Part shown: piece by piece, positions 55,572 through 64,000 of the stretch
Position numbering within the stretch: the first letter of the stretch is position 1
Layout: each line of letters opens with the position of its first letter
Assembly: GCF_018918325.1 (NCBI RefSeq)
Contig: NZ_JAHLQH010000036.1
Span: 102,370-166,369 of the forward strand
Reading direction: 5' to 3'
From: Clostridium sp. MSJ-8
Lineage (GTDB): Bacteria > Bacillota > Clostridia > Clostridiales > Clostridiaceae
DNA: 64,000 bases
The notes under the pieces: generated by a model
Told to the model about the DNA's origin: nothing
The model's input: the letters and a program-made list of their open reading frames with translations, nothing else
Databases searched by the model: none
Program-made: the position numbers and the translations under genes

Positions 55572-57119
55572 ATGAAGAAAATAATTATTATAGGTGCAGG
55601 TCCAGCTGGAGTTACTGCTGGATATGAGTTACTAAAGCAATTAGATGAGTGTGAAGTAGAGATATTAGAAGAAACTGAAGATATAGGGGGAATATCGAGA
55701 ACAGTTTATTATAGAGGCAATAGAATGGATATAGGAGGGCATAGATTTTTCTCTAAAGACAGAGAAGTAACATCTTGGTGGAATAATATAATGCCAATGC
55801 AAGGCAAACCCTCTTATGATGATATTGTATTAAATAGAGAAGTAAAACTATCAGAGAATGGACCAGATCCAGAAAAAGAAGATAGGGTTATGTTAACTAG
55901 AAATAGGGTATCACGAATTTATTATAAAAAGAAATTCTTTGATTATCCTGTAAAGCTTAATGTTAATACAATAAAGAATATGGGATTTACAACTACCGTT
56001 AATGCTGGATTTAGTTACTTAAAAGCTACAATTCACAAGTTGCCTGAAGATTCATTGGAGAACTTTTATATAAATAGATTTGGTAAGAAATTATATTCTA
56101 TGTTTTTTGAAGGATATACTGAAAAGCTATGGGGAAGACATCCTAAAGAGATATCAGCAGATTGGGGCTCTCAAAGAGTTAAGGGACTATCTATAGTAGC
56201 TATATTAAAGGATGTATTTTCCAAGATGTTTAAGAAGAACAATAGTAAAGTAGAAACTTCATTGATAGAAGAATTTGCTTATCCGAAGTATGGTCCAGGA
56301 CAATTATGGGAAACAGCTGCTAAGGAATTTGAGGACATGGGTGGAATAATAAAAAGAAACTGTAAAGTAAAGAATATACATACTAGTAATGGGGTTGTTA
56401 CAGAAGTTGTATATGACAATAATGGTGAAGAAATTGTAGAAAAAGCTGATATTGTAATATCTTCAATGCCTTTTAAAGATTTAATTTTAGGAATGAATGA
56501 CGTACCTAAGGATATACAAGATATAGCACAAGGACTTCCATATAGAGATTTTGTTACTGTTGGCTTGTTGGTGAATAAATTGAATTTAAAGAATGAAACA
56601 AAGTTAAAAACATTGAGCAACATAGTGCCTGATTGTTGGATATATGTACAAGATACAGGGGTTAAGCTAGGAAGAATACAAATATTTAATAATTGGTCTC
56701 CATACTTAGTTAAAGATCCAGAAAATACTGTATGGATAGGACTTGAATACTTCTGTAAAGAAGGGGACAAGTATTGGAATATGAGTGAAGAGGAATGGAT
56801 TAATATGGGGATAAATGAACTTGTTAAAATGGGCGTGATTGAAAGTAATAAAGTTGTTTTAGATGCTCATAGAGAAAAAGTTAAAAAAGCTTATCCAGCT
56901 TATTTTGATACTTATTCAGATATTAATAAAGCTATAGATTATGTTAATAAGTTTGATAATCTATATTGTGTAGGTAGAAATGGACAACATCGTTATAATA
57001 ATATGGATCATTCTATGGTTACTTCCTTTGAAACAGTTAAGGCCATAGTTAATGGTAAAAAAGATAAAACAGATATATGGAATGTAAATACTGAAAAAGA
57101 ATATCATGAGGAAAAATAA
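55572..57119 (+). CDS. FAD-dependent oxidoreductase (protoporphyrinogen oxidase / UDP-galactopyranose mutase-like)
   Basis: 515 residues from the ATG at 55572, after TTGGGGGAAA. The dinucleotide-binding start [18 protein letters not shown] and the GG doublet (IGGISRTV) identify an FAD fold of the amine oxidase / UGM-like group. Further blocks are DIGGHRFFS near residue 55 and a C-terminal [10 protein letters not shown]... motif that covers the flavin. The set WGRHPKEIS and NWSPYLV is seen in proteins found with polysaccharide genes, where a sugar-nucleotide mutase or oxidase role has been suggested. Substrate not established. A terminator shared with the convergent cotH gene follows. Confidence 0.78.
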   Translation: MKKIIIIGAGPAGVTAGYELLKQLDECEVEILEETEDIGGISRTVYYRGNRMDIGGHRFFSKDREVTSWWNNIMPMQGKPSYDDIVLNREVKLSENGPDPEKEDRVMLTRNRVSRIYYKKKFFDYPVKLNVNTIKNMGFTTTVNAGFSYLKATIHKLPEDSLENFYINRFGKKLYSMFFEGYTEKLWGRHPKEISADWGSQRVKGLSIVAILKDVFSKMFKKNNSKVETSLIEEFAYPKYGPGQLWETAAKEFEDMGGIIKRNCKVKNIHTSNGVVTEVVYDNNGEEIVEKADIVISSMPFKDLILGMNDVPKDIQDIAQGLPYRDFVTVGLLVNKLNLKNETKLKTLSNIVPDCWIYVQDTGVKLGRIQIFNNWSPYLVKDPENTVWIGLEYFCKEGDKYWNMSEEEWINMGINELVKMGVIESNKVVLDAHREKVKKAYPAYFDTYSDINKAIDYVNKFDNLYCVGRNGQHRYNNMDHSMVTSFETVKAIVNGKKDKTDIWNVNTEKEYHEEK

Positions 57120-57140
57120 TATAATTTTCTATAAAAGTAA

Positions 57141-57194
57141 AAAAGAAGTATCGCATAAAAGGAGAGTGAATGTAAAGGGTGCGATACTTCTTTA
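57141..57194. terminator. Bidirectional terminator between the FAD oxidoreductase and cotH genes
   Basis: AAAGAAGTATCGCA pairs perfectly with TGCGATACTTCTTT across a 24-nt loop, so it can serve both strands. Confidence 0.9.
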
Positions 57195-57205
57195 TTTATA
57201 TTTAT

Positions 57206-59734
57206 CTAATTATTAGAGTCTTTCAATTTTTTATTCTTTTTTGCAAATAAACTAGTCAATATACTTGTAGCTGATACTGCAAAGGCTGTAAATAATAATT
57301 TAAGCTTATTGTTATCACTTGTCTTTTTACTGCTAGCTGAAGTATCTGTACTACTTGATGAAGAACTAGAATCTGCATTAGTTGTTGTAGTTGTAGATGT
57401 AGTATTAGTTTTTTCACTAGAAGTTGTAGTTGAACTATCTGTTGTATTAGCAGTAGTATCTGATGTTGAATTATTAGTACTATCTTCAGTAGATTCTGTT
57501 GTTTTAGTTGTTGTAAGTGCAAATACACCGTTAGTTATATTATTAGTTGTTATTGTGTAAACACCATCAGAATAAGTTCCATCTATTAACTCATAAGCAC
57601 CGTCAGAATTTAAGTAATATACAGCTGCTGTTTCATTACTTGATAATGTAATAGGAAATGAAATTTGAGCTGACATTTCTTCAGGCCCATTAGGATTATT
57701 ACCTTGATTCATATTATTATCTGGTTGTTGAACACCATTGTTTGGCTGTTGGTTATTATTATTTTGATTACCACTAGTATTGTTTTGATTTCCTTGTGCA
57801 GCATTATTAGCTTGATTATTGTCAGGTTGAGTTTGAGTTGTATCATTCATATTAGGTGGATTTTGATTAGTACCATTATCATTCATTGACGGAGGATTAC
57901 CAGGTGCACCACCATTATTTGGGTCAAAGTTACCACCCATATTCATAGAGATATTATATAGTGACATAGTGCTTACATTTTTTATAGAATTAGTCGCAAG
58001 GTCATAATTATCTCCATCAGTAATATTAGAGATTGAAAGAGTAGCGTTATCTGGGAAAGTACCTGTTATACTAATTCCAGTAGTTTCATCAGTTATGGTT
58101 TTAGAAGTTATACCAGGATTACCACCAGGCATATTACCACTACCACCAACAACATTACCTAAGAGATTAAGATTTATATCAGTTGATACTTCTTCAGTAT
58201 CTCCAGATAATTGTTTAAGTACTGCTTCGCTTCTTTGTGCAATAAGTTCTGATAAAAGTGTGCTAGCAGTAGTATATTGATCTACAGTATAGAATGCTGT
58301 TGGATCATTTGAATAGTTTTCAGTAAGTTGAGTCTTATATGAATTAATTATATTTTCAAAATTATTTTCTGAATAGGTAGTTCCATCTGAGGTAGTTCCA
58401 CCTTCACTTGCTATAGTACAGCAATCATTTAAATAACTTTCATATAACGCTTTGTATTCGTCATTTTGTAGTATTACATTTAATAAAGGTCTTTCATCCA
58501 AAGTGCAATTAACTAATGGATTGTATATATTGAAGTTTACCATTGCGGAAGCATTAGATACTCCATATGCTCCAAATGAATAATTGTAATCCCAAGGAAG
58601 TATATGCATATATCCTTCATCATTTATATATAGTGCATAATTTTGCATTTTTTCTGATTGATAACTATCCAAATTAACTAAATAAGTGTTAACAGCAAAA
58701 TATCTAATTACATTATCAACATCCATAATTGACTCTAGTTGTTCTTTATATTCTTCAGTGTTAGGATTTTCAGAATTACTTAATTCATTTAAAGTTTTCA
58801 TCCATTTGAATACTGTACTAAGTGAATCATAAATATCATTGAAGGTGTCTTCATCATTTTCCCATAAACCATTATATTTATATAATGGATTACTTGAATC
58901 TGTTGGATAATCAGATGAAGTAAATTCAAATTCGCCAGTTTCTTCATTATAATATTGATCTAGAGATGAATCATAAACTAAATCTCCACCAGATGATTCT
59001 GGTTTTACTAGATAATCACTTTTCTCATTTAAAGTACGTTGAGTTAATGCACTATCTACTGATTCAACCATCATGTATACGCCATAGAATTCACCATTTA
59101 CATATAAATTTACTAAACTGTAGCATGGTGTAGGAATTCCCATTTCAGTCATAAGCTTATATGATAAATATTCTTTCATAAGTGTTGAATCTCCATAAAT
59201 ATTATTGAAGGAAACTTTAGATAAGCCATAAAGGTTTTGATTAGCACTATATCCATTCTTTTTCTTTATGTATTTGCCAAAGTTTACTGTGAAACTAAAT
59301 CTGTCACTATCTGAATTCCATACAGATGATAATGTTAAGTTTCCCTTTGTTTTAATTGAAGCATATTGGACAGTTTGTCCACCTATAGTTACGCTATTGG
59401 TTAGTACATTAGGCTTATCAATTGCATTTTGCAACATATAGTTCCAATTATTTTCATTTATATCAATATAGACATTTTCAACAGATTCGTCATTAAACAA
59501 ACTTGTATATGCGCCGCTTGAAGCTTTGCCTTGAGTTTCATTATTTACATCATAAGAATCAGGAATATCATCCTCTGTAAATAACATATCTTCTGTTACT
59601 GTAGTACTACTTCCATGTGTATATGAAGTGCTTGAATTATTACCAGGCATGTTAGCTGCATATACAGTAGATGGTGTAATAAATGTAAGCATTGATAAAG
59701 TTACTATTATAGAAATTATTTTTTTAGATTTCAT
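57206..59734 (-). CDS. Secreted CotH-like kinase domain protein with C-terminal membrane anchor
   Basis: 842 residues from the ATG at 59734, after TTAGGAGG on the reverse strand. A signal peptide (about 1-26, ending TVYAA) is followed by the CotH kinase fold (about 80-480): IKTKGNLTLSS near 115, a LMKEYLSYKLM region near 180, VYMMVES near 220 and the metal/catalytic HILPWDYNYSFG near 385. A linker rich in Asn, Gln and Pro (about 600-670) and a second beta domain follow, then a Ser/Thr stretch, a membrane segment (TAFAVSATSILTSLF) and a basic tail. In Bacillus, CotH phosphorylates spore coat proteins. Here signal, anchor and linker place the enzyme at the outer surface, so the substrate is not necessarily a coat protein. 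Confidence 0.88.
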   Translation of the reverse strand: MKSKKIISIIVTLSMLTFITPSTVYAANMPGNNSSTSYTHGSSTTVTEDMLFTEDDIPDSYDVNNETQGKASSGAYTSLFNDESVENVYIDINENNWNYMLQNAIDKPNVLTNSVTIGGQTVQYASIKTKGNLTLSSVWNSDSDRFSFTVNFGKYIKKKNGYSANQNLYGLSKVSFNNIYGDSTLMKEYLSYKLMTEMGIPTPCYSLVNLYVNGEFYGVYMMVESVDSALTQRTLNEKSDYLVKPESSGGDLVYDSSLDQYYNEETGEFEFTSSDYPTDSSNPLYKYNGLWENDEDTFNDIYDSLSTVFKWMKTLNELSNSENPNTEEYKEQLESIMDVDNVIRYFAVNTYLVNLDSYQSEKMQNYALYINDEGYMHILPWDYNYSFGAYGVSNASAMVNFNIYNPLVNCTLDERPLLNVILQNDEYKALYESYLNDCCTIASEGGTTSDGTTYSENNFENIINSYKTQLTENYSNDPTAFYTVDQYTTASTLLSELIAQRSEAVLKQLSGDTEEVSTDINLNLLGNVVGGSGNMPGGNPGITSKTITDETTGISITGTFPDNATLSISNITDGDNYDLATNSIKNVSTMSLYNISMNMGGNFDPNNGGAPGNPPSMNDNGTNQNPPNMNDTTQTQPDNNQANNAAQGNQNNTSGNQNNNNQQPNNGVQQPDNNMNQGNNPNGPEEMSAQISFPITLSSNETAAVYYLNSDGAYELIDGTYSDGVYTITTNNITNGVFALTTTKTTESTEDSTNNSTSDTTANTTDSSTTTSSEKTNTTSTTTTTNADSSSSSSSTDTSASSKKTSDNNKLKLLFTAFAVSATSILTSLFAKKNKKLKDSNN

Positions 59735-59965
59735 ATAATTGCCTCCTAAAATAAACATAAATTAATTTTATAAGTTGATTTTAAAATTAAAAACTTAAAT
59801 GAGGCTTAAAATTATAATATGGGAAAAATTAAGACATAAATCTACTTTGGTAAAAAAATACAATATATGTGATATTTACATGATGAAAAAGAGATAAAAA
59901 GATAAAAATATGATAAAATAGAAATAGTGTCACGACAGAACTCAAAAACAAGTTTTAGAATCTAG

Positions 59966-59971
59966 TATAAT
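59966..59971 (+). promoter_or_regulatory. -10 element of the deformylase-like gene
   Basis: TATAAT with no good -35. Transcription would start about 59978, inside the inverted repeat that follows. Confidence 0.4.
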
Positions 59972-60023
59972 TGCATAACAAAATCTAAGGCCTTGTAGTT
60001 GTATTGACGATTTTGTTATGCAA
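59971..60023 (+). promoter_or_regulatory. Perfect 15-bp inverted repeat in the leader of the deformylase-like gene
   Basis: TTGCATAACAAAATC (59971-59985) and GATTTTGTTATGCAA (60009-60023), loop of 23 nt. It ends 26 nt before the ATG. No T run follows, so it is not a plain terminator; operator or leader hairpin are both possible. The rest of 59735-59965 is AT-rich, holds the cotH leader and shows no gene. Confidence 0.6.
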
Positions 60024-60049
60024 TATGACTTTAAGGAAGGAAATTATAT

Positions 60050-60460
60050 ATGATAAAAACAATTAATAAAGATGTATTATTTTTAGGACAAAAATCAGAA
60101 TTAGCAACAAAAGATGATATTCATGTAGTTGATGATCTTATAGATACATTAAGAGCAAACTTAAGTGGTTGTGTAGGTATGGCTGCTAATATGATAGGTG
60201 TAAAGAAGTGCATAATAGTTTTTGCTATAGGGGATACAATTGTGCCCATGATTAATCCCATTATAAAGAGTAGACATAAAAGTTATAAAACAGAAGAGAG
60301 TTGTCTATCTTTATTAGGAGTAAGAAAAACTACTAGATATGAATCCATCGAAGTTGAATATCTTGATAGAGATTTTAATAAGCATATAGATAAATTTACA
60401 GGCTTTGTTGCTCAAATTATTCAACATGAGATAGATCATTGTAACGGAATTATAATCTAG
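60050..60460 (+). CDS. Peptide deformylase-like protein with altered active-site motifs
   Basis: 136 residues. Three deformylase motifs are recognisable: GMAANMI (residues 43-49) for GxAAxQ, ESCLS (83-87) for EGCLS, and HEIDH (126-130) with both histidines and the Glu. The metal ligands Cys85, His126 and His130 and the catalytic Glu127 are kept. The conserved Gln of motif 1, which stabilises the transition state, is Met48 here, and Gly of motif 2 is Ser. The length is shorter than type I enzymes (about 165). It may be a paralogue with altered activity or substrate range. The ATG follows AAGGAAGGAAA. Confidence 0.8.
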   Translation: MIKTINKDVLFLGQKSELATKDDIHVVDDLIDTLRANLSGCVGMAANMIGVKKCIIVFAIGDTIVPMINPIIKSRHKSYKTEESCLSLLGVRKTTRYESIEVEYLDRDFNKHIDKFTGFVAQIIQHEIDHCNGIII

Positions 60461-60750
60461 AAAGCATTTCTGCATTTCATCTTTAAACATAAAAATGAAG
60501 ATAAGTTACAGGTTATGATTTTACAAAAGTGTTTAAGTCGTTTTAAAAAATGTGTGATGATAAAGATATTTAGTTAGATAGAAATTCAGATGACTTTATA
60601 AAAAGTCAGTGATATACTTTGTATAAAGAATGCTTTTAAGATTTATCAGTCTTTGGTGATTTTCTTGGAAGCAAATTTTTTATACTTACTTTGACACAAA
60701 CAGAGATATGTTATTGTTAAGGTATAGTAATGTAATATTAGGAGATAATT

Positions 60751-61125
60751 ATGAAAAACAAACGAATTAAATACTTAATTATATTTATTATTATATTTAT
60801 GGTAGAAGTTTTTATAGGTGCTTATTCACATTCTGGAATTATAAGAAATTATGTAGGAGATATATTGGTAATACCTATTATGTATTTTTTTATAAGAATT
60901 ATATATCCTAAGAGGATAAGAAAGCTCCCATATATTTTGTTTTTATTTGCAGTTATTGTAGAGATATTACAGTATATGAAGATAAATAATATCTTAGGTA
61001 TAGAGGGTAGCAGCCTTTTAGGAATATTACTAGGTTCTACTGGAGATATTAAAGACATTCTCTGTTATTTTATAGGGACAATTATTATAATAATTATAGA
61101 TGTAATAGAGAATAGAAGAAGATAG
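60751..61125 (+). CDS. DUF2809 family small membrane protein
   Basis: 124 residues with four membrane segments. Signature parts: GDILVIPIMYFFIRI near residue 37, VEILQYM near 67 and LGSTGDIKDILCYFIGT near 92, the pattern of DUF2809 proteins (VanZ-like fold, function unknown). The ATG follows TTAGGAG. The intergenic 60461-60750 shows no gene; a TTGACA at 60691 has no well-spaced -10. Confidence 0.82.
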   Translation: MKNKRIKYLIIFIIIFMVEVFIGAYSHSGIIRNYVGDILVIPIMYFFIRIIYPKRIRKLPYILFLFAVIVEILQYMKINNILGIEGSSLLGILLGSTGDIKDILCYFIGTIIIIIIDVIENRRR

Positions 61126-61157
61126 ATATTATTATAAAATATTGGAGGCTTGTTAGC

Positions 61158-61394
61158 ATGAAATATAAATGCCCATGTTGTGGTTGTTATACATTTTTAG
61201 AAGAGCCAAGAGGCAATTATGATATATGTCCTGTATGTTATTGGGAAGATGATCCTATCCAAGCAGAAGATCCAGATTATGAAGGTGGAGCTAATACAGT
61301 TAGTTTAAATAAGGCAAGGGAAAACTATAAGAAGTTTGGAGCTTGTGAAGAGAAAATGATTAAATATGTTAGAAAACCTAATATTGGCAATTAA
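61158..61394 (+). CDS. CPCC family cysteine-rich protein
   Basis: 78 residues with C5, C7, C8, C10 and C24, C27 (CPCCGC and CPVC), the mark of this small zinc-ribbon-like family, often with an EDDP and NTVSLNKARENY motif that is present here. Function unknown; members are often found near toxin or polymorphic-immunity genes, but none is seen here. The ATG follows TTGGAGG. Its last codons and TAA (AATTAA) are formed by the end of repeat core G. Confidence 0.85.
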   Translation: MKYKCPCCGCYTFLEEPRGNYDICPVCYWEDDPIQAEDPDYEGGANTVSLNKARENYKKFGACEEKMIKYVRKPNIGN

Positions 61395-61615
61395 AATATA
61401 ATAGCATTAGTTCAGTAACCTATTGTTCCATATTATTTATACTAATATGGAATTCTTTATGGTTATATTATTCTATATCTACCTATAATTCTAACACTAA
61501 CAATAATGGTTACTTCCACTAAGCTTATTATATTTTAATTATTTAAGGGTTATGGTAATTTTTAATATATCTATACTGTCTGCAAATATCTTAAGTCTTC
61601 AGTAATTCTTACTTT
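61389..61615 (-). repeat. Partial repeat unit in reverse orientation, locus 3 (core G)
   Basis: Core G at 61389-61540 followed by the reverse complement of the CTGAAGACTTAAG block and adjoining terminator T7. It overlaps the CPCC stop codon. Confidence 0.85.
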
Positions 61616-61696
61616 AAAAAAATTAAGATAGCGTTTAAAATGTTGTACTGTTTGAACTTTAGTGAGTTTACAACATTTAGCTACCTTAATTTTTTT
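61616..61696. terminator. Compound terminator hairpin, copy T7, reverse orientation
   Basis: In the reverse direction it reads ATTAAGGTAGC...GCTATCTTAAT outside (one mismatch) and AAATGTTGTA/TACAACATTT inside; the whole loop equals that of T6. It lies between convergent CPCC and mcp genes. Confidence 0.87.
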
Positions 61697-61805
61697 ATAT
61701 TTAGAAATCCTTAATGAAATTATGCTATTTATGAAAACATATAATATTGATACTAATAATAAACATAATATTAATCAAACCAAATAACATTGGATTTTAT
61801 CCATA
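61697..61805 (-). repeat. Arm of the foldback element, locus 3
   Basis: Reverse complement of the left arm of loci 1 and 2 (AGAAATCC, AATTATGCTATTTATGAAAAC, ATAATATTGATACTAAT, AACATTGGATTTTAT). The other arm is missing; terminator T7 abuts the partial unit directly. Confidence 0.8.
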
Positions 61806-61811
61806 ATTTTT

Positions 61812-63836
61812 TTAAATTTTGAATTTACTGATTACTTTTTGAAGGTCAGCTGCCGTATTAGCTAAATCATGCATATTTTTAAGTACTTCTTTTGATTTAT
61901 CATTAGAAATTTCAGTTTTATTAAATACAGTTTCGGTATTATTTGCTATATTTTGAGTTGATTCATTTATATTAGATAGTGATTCTATAATTTCGGATAT
62001 AGTAGATGCTAATTCTTCAGATGTTGTACCTAAGTTAGATGATATATCACTATAGAACTTAGAATCATCTTGGTATTGTTTTGCTACATCTATGAAATCA
62101 TTATAGTCTGATATAACTTGATTATTAATAAAGGTTAATAGATTATCGCTACTATCTCCTAAATGATTTACTGCTGATACTACATTTTTTATAACTCCTT
62201 GTATTTCATCTACAGCAGTTGTTGAACTCTCTGATAGTTTACGAACTTCTTCTGCAACTACAGCGAAGCCTTTTCCTGATTCTCCAGCACGTGCAGCTTC
62301 TATTGATGCATTAAGTGCTATAAGACTAGTTTGATTAGCTATATTTAGTATTTCATCTGCTAATCCTTGAATTTCATTTACATGTCTAGAAGCAGTTATA
62401 GCAGCTTCTAAATCATTTTTGGTTGAATTATATATGTTAATTGTATTTTGTTGTGAAGATAGAGATTTTTTCATAAGGTCGTCAGCACGAAGTGTAATCT
62501 TACTTGCTTCACTAGCAGCTTCTGATGCTTTTGATGCAACACCATCTACAGCTATTCCTATATTTTTGCTAGATTCTGTGATAGTTTCTGTAAGTTCAGC
62601 AGCTTTAATTGCTTCACTAGATATATCTTTTATGGAAGTAGTTATATCATTTAATTCTGAATTTAAGTTATTCATATTTTCATTTGTTTTTTCCGATATA
62701 ATGGCAACATCATTAGCACCATTCATTGTGCCTTTAATAGTAGAACGTATAGTTTCTTTAACTGTTTTAGTAGCATATTTTATTTCTTCAATTTCATTCT
62801 TGAAGCCTTCTTTTACACCTTTTTGAGGGACAGAATCAGAAGAATTTTCACTGAAATCGCCAGTTGCAAATTGCTTTAAGTAGCTTATAGGTGCAAGCAT
62901 TTTTGCAGAAATAACGAAAATCAATAATATAATTACTAAAATTCCTATTATGCTAAATAATAATGACTTAAATAAAAGTGCTGAAAGGTCCGCAGCTACT
63001 ATTGAATGAGGTACTACAACGCCTATTGTCCAATTACAACTAGAAACATTAGATAGAGAGAAGTATTTTTCTTTTCCGTCATAATCTTTAGATAATATAG
63101 GTTTAGTTTCTGAGTCAGAAGAGATTAGTTTAGCTACAGGTTTAAGTAAACCATTATCAGCTTCAGCTATAGATATTACTTCTTCTGATGTAGGGAGATA
63201 CTTGTCATTTTTATGCGCTACAAAATTTCCTGAAGAATCTACCAAAAAGCCATATGTTCCATTACTATCTGACAATTCATTAACAACTTCTACCAATGTT
63301 GTTATTTTAATATCTGCTCCTACAGCTCCTGCAAAGTTGCCGTTATTATCATAAAAAGGAGTAGCTATAGTTATAACAGGATCTCCAGTTATTGTATCTA
63401 TGTATGGATCTGTAATAATTGTATCTTGTGCAGCTTTAACATTTTTATACCAATCTCGTTCACAACATTTAAATCCTTCTGGTGGTGTGGCATTTGCCAT
63501 TATAGTGGTATTATCTTCTTTACAAAAGTATGCATCCATAATTACCCCATCATCTTTAGTTAATCGATTTTGTAAGAAAGTTCTTAATTCATCATTTGAC
63601 TTATCATATAGAAGAAATTGATAAGCTTCTGAACACCCTTTAGTCCATTCCTTTTTTTGATTAACCCAATTATCTATTTCACTAGCTGATTCTTTAGAAG
63701 ACTCTGATAGATACTCATATTCTTTATTTGTAACTACTTTTTTAGATACAGAGTAACTTCCAAAAGCATTTATCAAAAGAATTATTACTACAGTAACAGA
63801 TATGCTAAAGATAAGTTTGCTTTTTATTGTTTTCAT
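61812..63836 (-). CDS. Methyl-accepting chemotaxis protein with dCache ligand domain
   Basis: 674 residues from the ATG at 63836, after AGAAGGG on the reverse strand. A membrane segment (about 8-30), an extracytoplasmic dCache_1 domain (about 35-285), a second membrane segment (about 300-322), a HAMP region, and a cytoplasmic signalling domain with the hairpin tip [20 protein letters not shown]. The dCache pocket has R125, W127, Y128 and D173, matching four of five positions of the amino-acid-binding motif of chemoreceptors such as PctA; the first Tyr is replaced by Phe120. I therefore infer an amino acid or similar ligand. No che genes are near. Confidence 0.92.
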   Translation of the reverse strand: MKTIKSKLIFSISVTVVIILLINAFGSYSVSKKVVTNKEYEYLSESSKESASEIDNWVNQKKEWTKGCSEAYQFLLYDKSNDELRTFLQNRLTKDDGVIMDAYFCKEDNTTIMANATPPEGFKCCERDWYKNVKAAQDTIITDPYIDTITGDPVITIATPFYDNNGNFAGAVGADIKITTLVEVVNELSDSNGTYGFLVDSSGNFVAHKNDKYLPTSEEVISIAEADNGLLKPVAKLISSDSETKPILSKDYDGKEKYFSLSNVSSCNWTIGVVVPHSIVAADLSALLFKSLLFSIIGILVIILLIFVISAKMLAPISYLKQFATGDFSENSSDSVPQKGVKEGFKNEIEEIKYATKTVKETIRSTIKGTMNGANDVAIISEKTNENMNNLNSELNDITTSIKDISSEAIKAAELTETITESSKNIGIAVDGVASKASEAASEASKITLRADDLMKKSLSSQQNTINIYNSTKNDLEAAITASRHVNEIQGLADEILNIANQTSLIALNASIEAARAGESGKGFAVVAEEVRKLSESSTTAVDEIQGVIKNVVSAVNHLGDSSDNLLTFINNQVISDYNDFIDVAKQYQDDSKFYSDISSNLGTTSEELASTISEIIESLSNINESTQNIANNTETVFNKTEISNDKSKEVLKNMHDLANTAADLQKVISKFKI

Positions 63837-64000
63837 ATTTGATTCCCTTCTTTCTACAATTATATAGTTTATTTTCGTGGCCGTTGAATGCAAAACTAAC
63901 TTCCGTTTTAGCTAAATTATTGTGTTTGCAAGGGTAAAGTCAGTTTTTTAGATTGTTTTTATAGCTAAAATATTTGAAATAAGTTATAATTTTTATAAGA
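63837..64000 (-). other. Leader region of the chemoreceptor gene (edge of window)
   Basis: No gene. On the reverse strand TGCAAAC and GTTTTGCA can pair around CTAA/TTAG, a weak hairpin. I looked for a c-di-GMP-I riboswitch core here and could not match it. Confidence 0.35.

Noticed and set aside
57309..57560. Forward reading frame rich in Val and Leu inside cotH
   Set aside because: It is the antisense shadow of the Ser/Thr-rich tail of CotH.
63837..64000. c-di-GMP-I riboswitch before the chemoreceptor gene
   Set aside because: A GCAAAC fragment is present, but the expected second-strand core and stems are not, so I do not claim it.

Overview
The window is strongly AT-rich, uses AGGAGG-type ribosome binding sites throughout, and carries a sporulation-linked membrane gene (ytaF), a SCIFF peptide with its radical SAM maturase, and a Gram-positive type IV pilus operon. 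Together these point to a Clostridium sensu stricto chromosome (Clostridiaceae). I cannot assign a species. I see no rRNA, tRNA, prophage or CRISPR array.

Layout: 1-8063 holds the end of a surface protein with a C-terminal membrane anchor, glycogen phosphorylase, and a run of tightly packed genes: GT-C membrane protein, GNAT, aroD, NUDIX and a class I methyltransferase. 8064-11093 is a repeat locus with a terminator-centred foldback element, three units of about 414 bp, an Rpn-family PD-(D/E)XK nuclease gene, and a further partial unit. 11106-14969 holds a MATE exporter, an L,D-transpeptidase and a DMT transporter. 15053-19261 is a SCIFF ranthipeptide cluster: precursor, internal terminator, radical SAM maturase, M16 peptidase and a PLP decarboxylase. 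19357-24409 has aminotransferase-Lrp-aminotransferase, then a xanthine permease and xpt.

24873-40135 is a type IV pilus operon: prepilin peptidase, PilB, PilC, pilin, PilM, PilN, PilO, three minor-pilin-like proteins (one of about 845 residues) and a 1130-residue DUF5057-type exported protein. No pilT lies in the window. 40315-44484 holds ytaF (reverse), a Cof-type HAD phosphatase and the initiation and regulation genes of an exopolysaccharide system (sugar transferase, CpsC, CpsD). 44638-48913 is a MoxR-DUF58-transglutaminase trio. 49006-49920 is metA, predicted acetyl-CoA-type. 49921-51131 is a second repeat locus. 51132-57119 has focA, an orphan PotD-like lipoprotein, a DUF3867 protein, an ABC-F protein and an FAD oxidoreductase. 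57206-63836 has a secreted CotH-like protein (reverse), a divergent deformylase, DUF2809 and CPCC proteins, a third repeat locus (inverted), and a dCache chemoreceptor (reverse).

The most unusual content is a non-coding repeat system. Seven copies of one compound Rho-independent terminator (inner stem nearly fixed in architecture, both stems varying with compensation) lie between genes at 649, 8321, 22288, 24491, 40199, 50095 and 61616. In three loci the terminator is the centre of a larger palindrome and is followed by units that each contain a palindrome of about 154 bp with 15-bp perfect ends. One such locus contains the rpn nuclease gene. I know of no description of this composite element, though I could not search for one.
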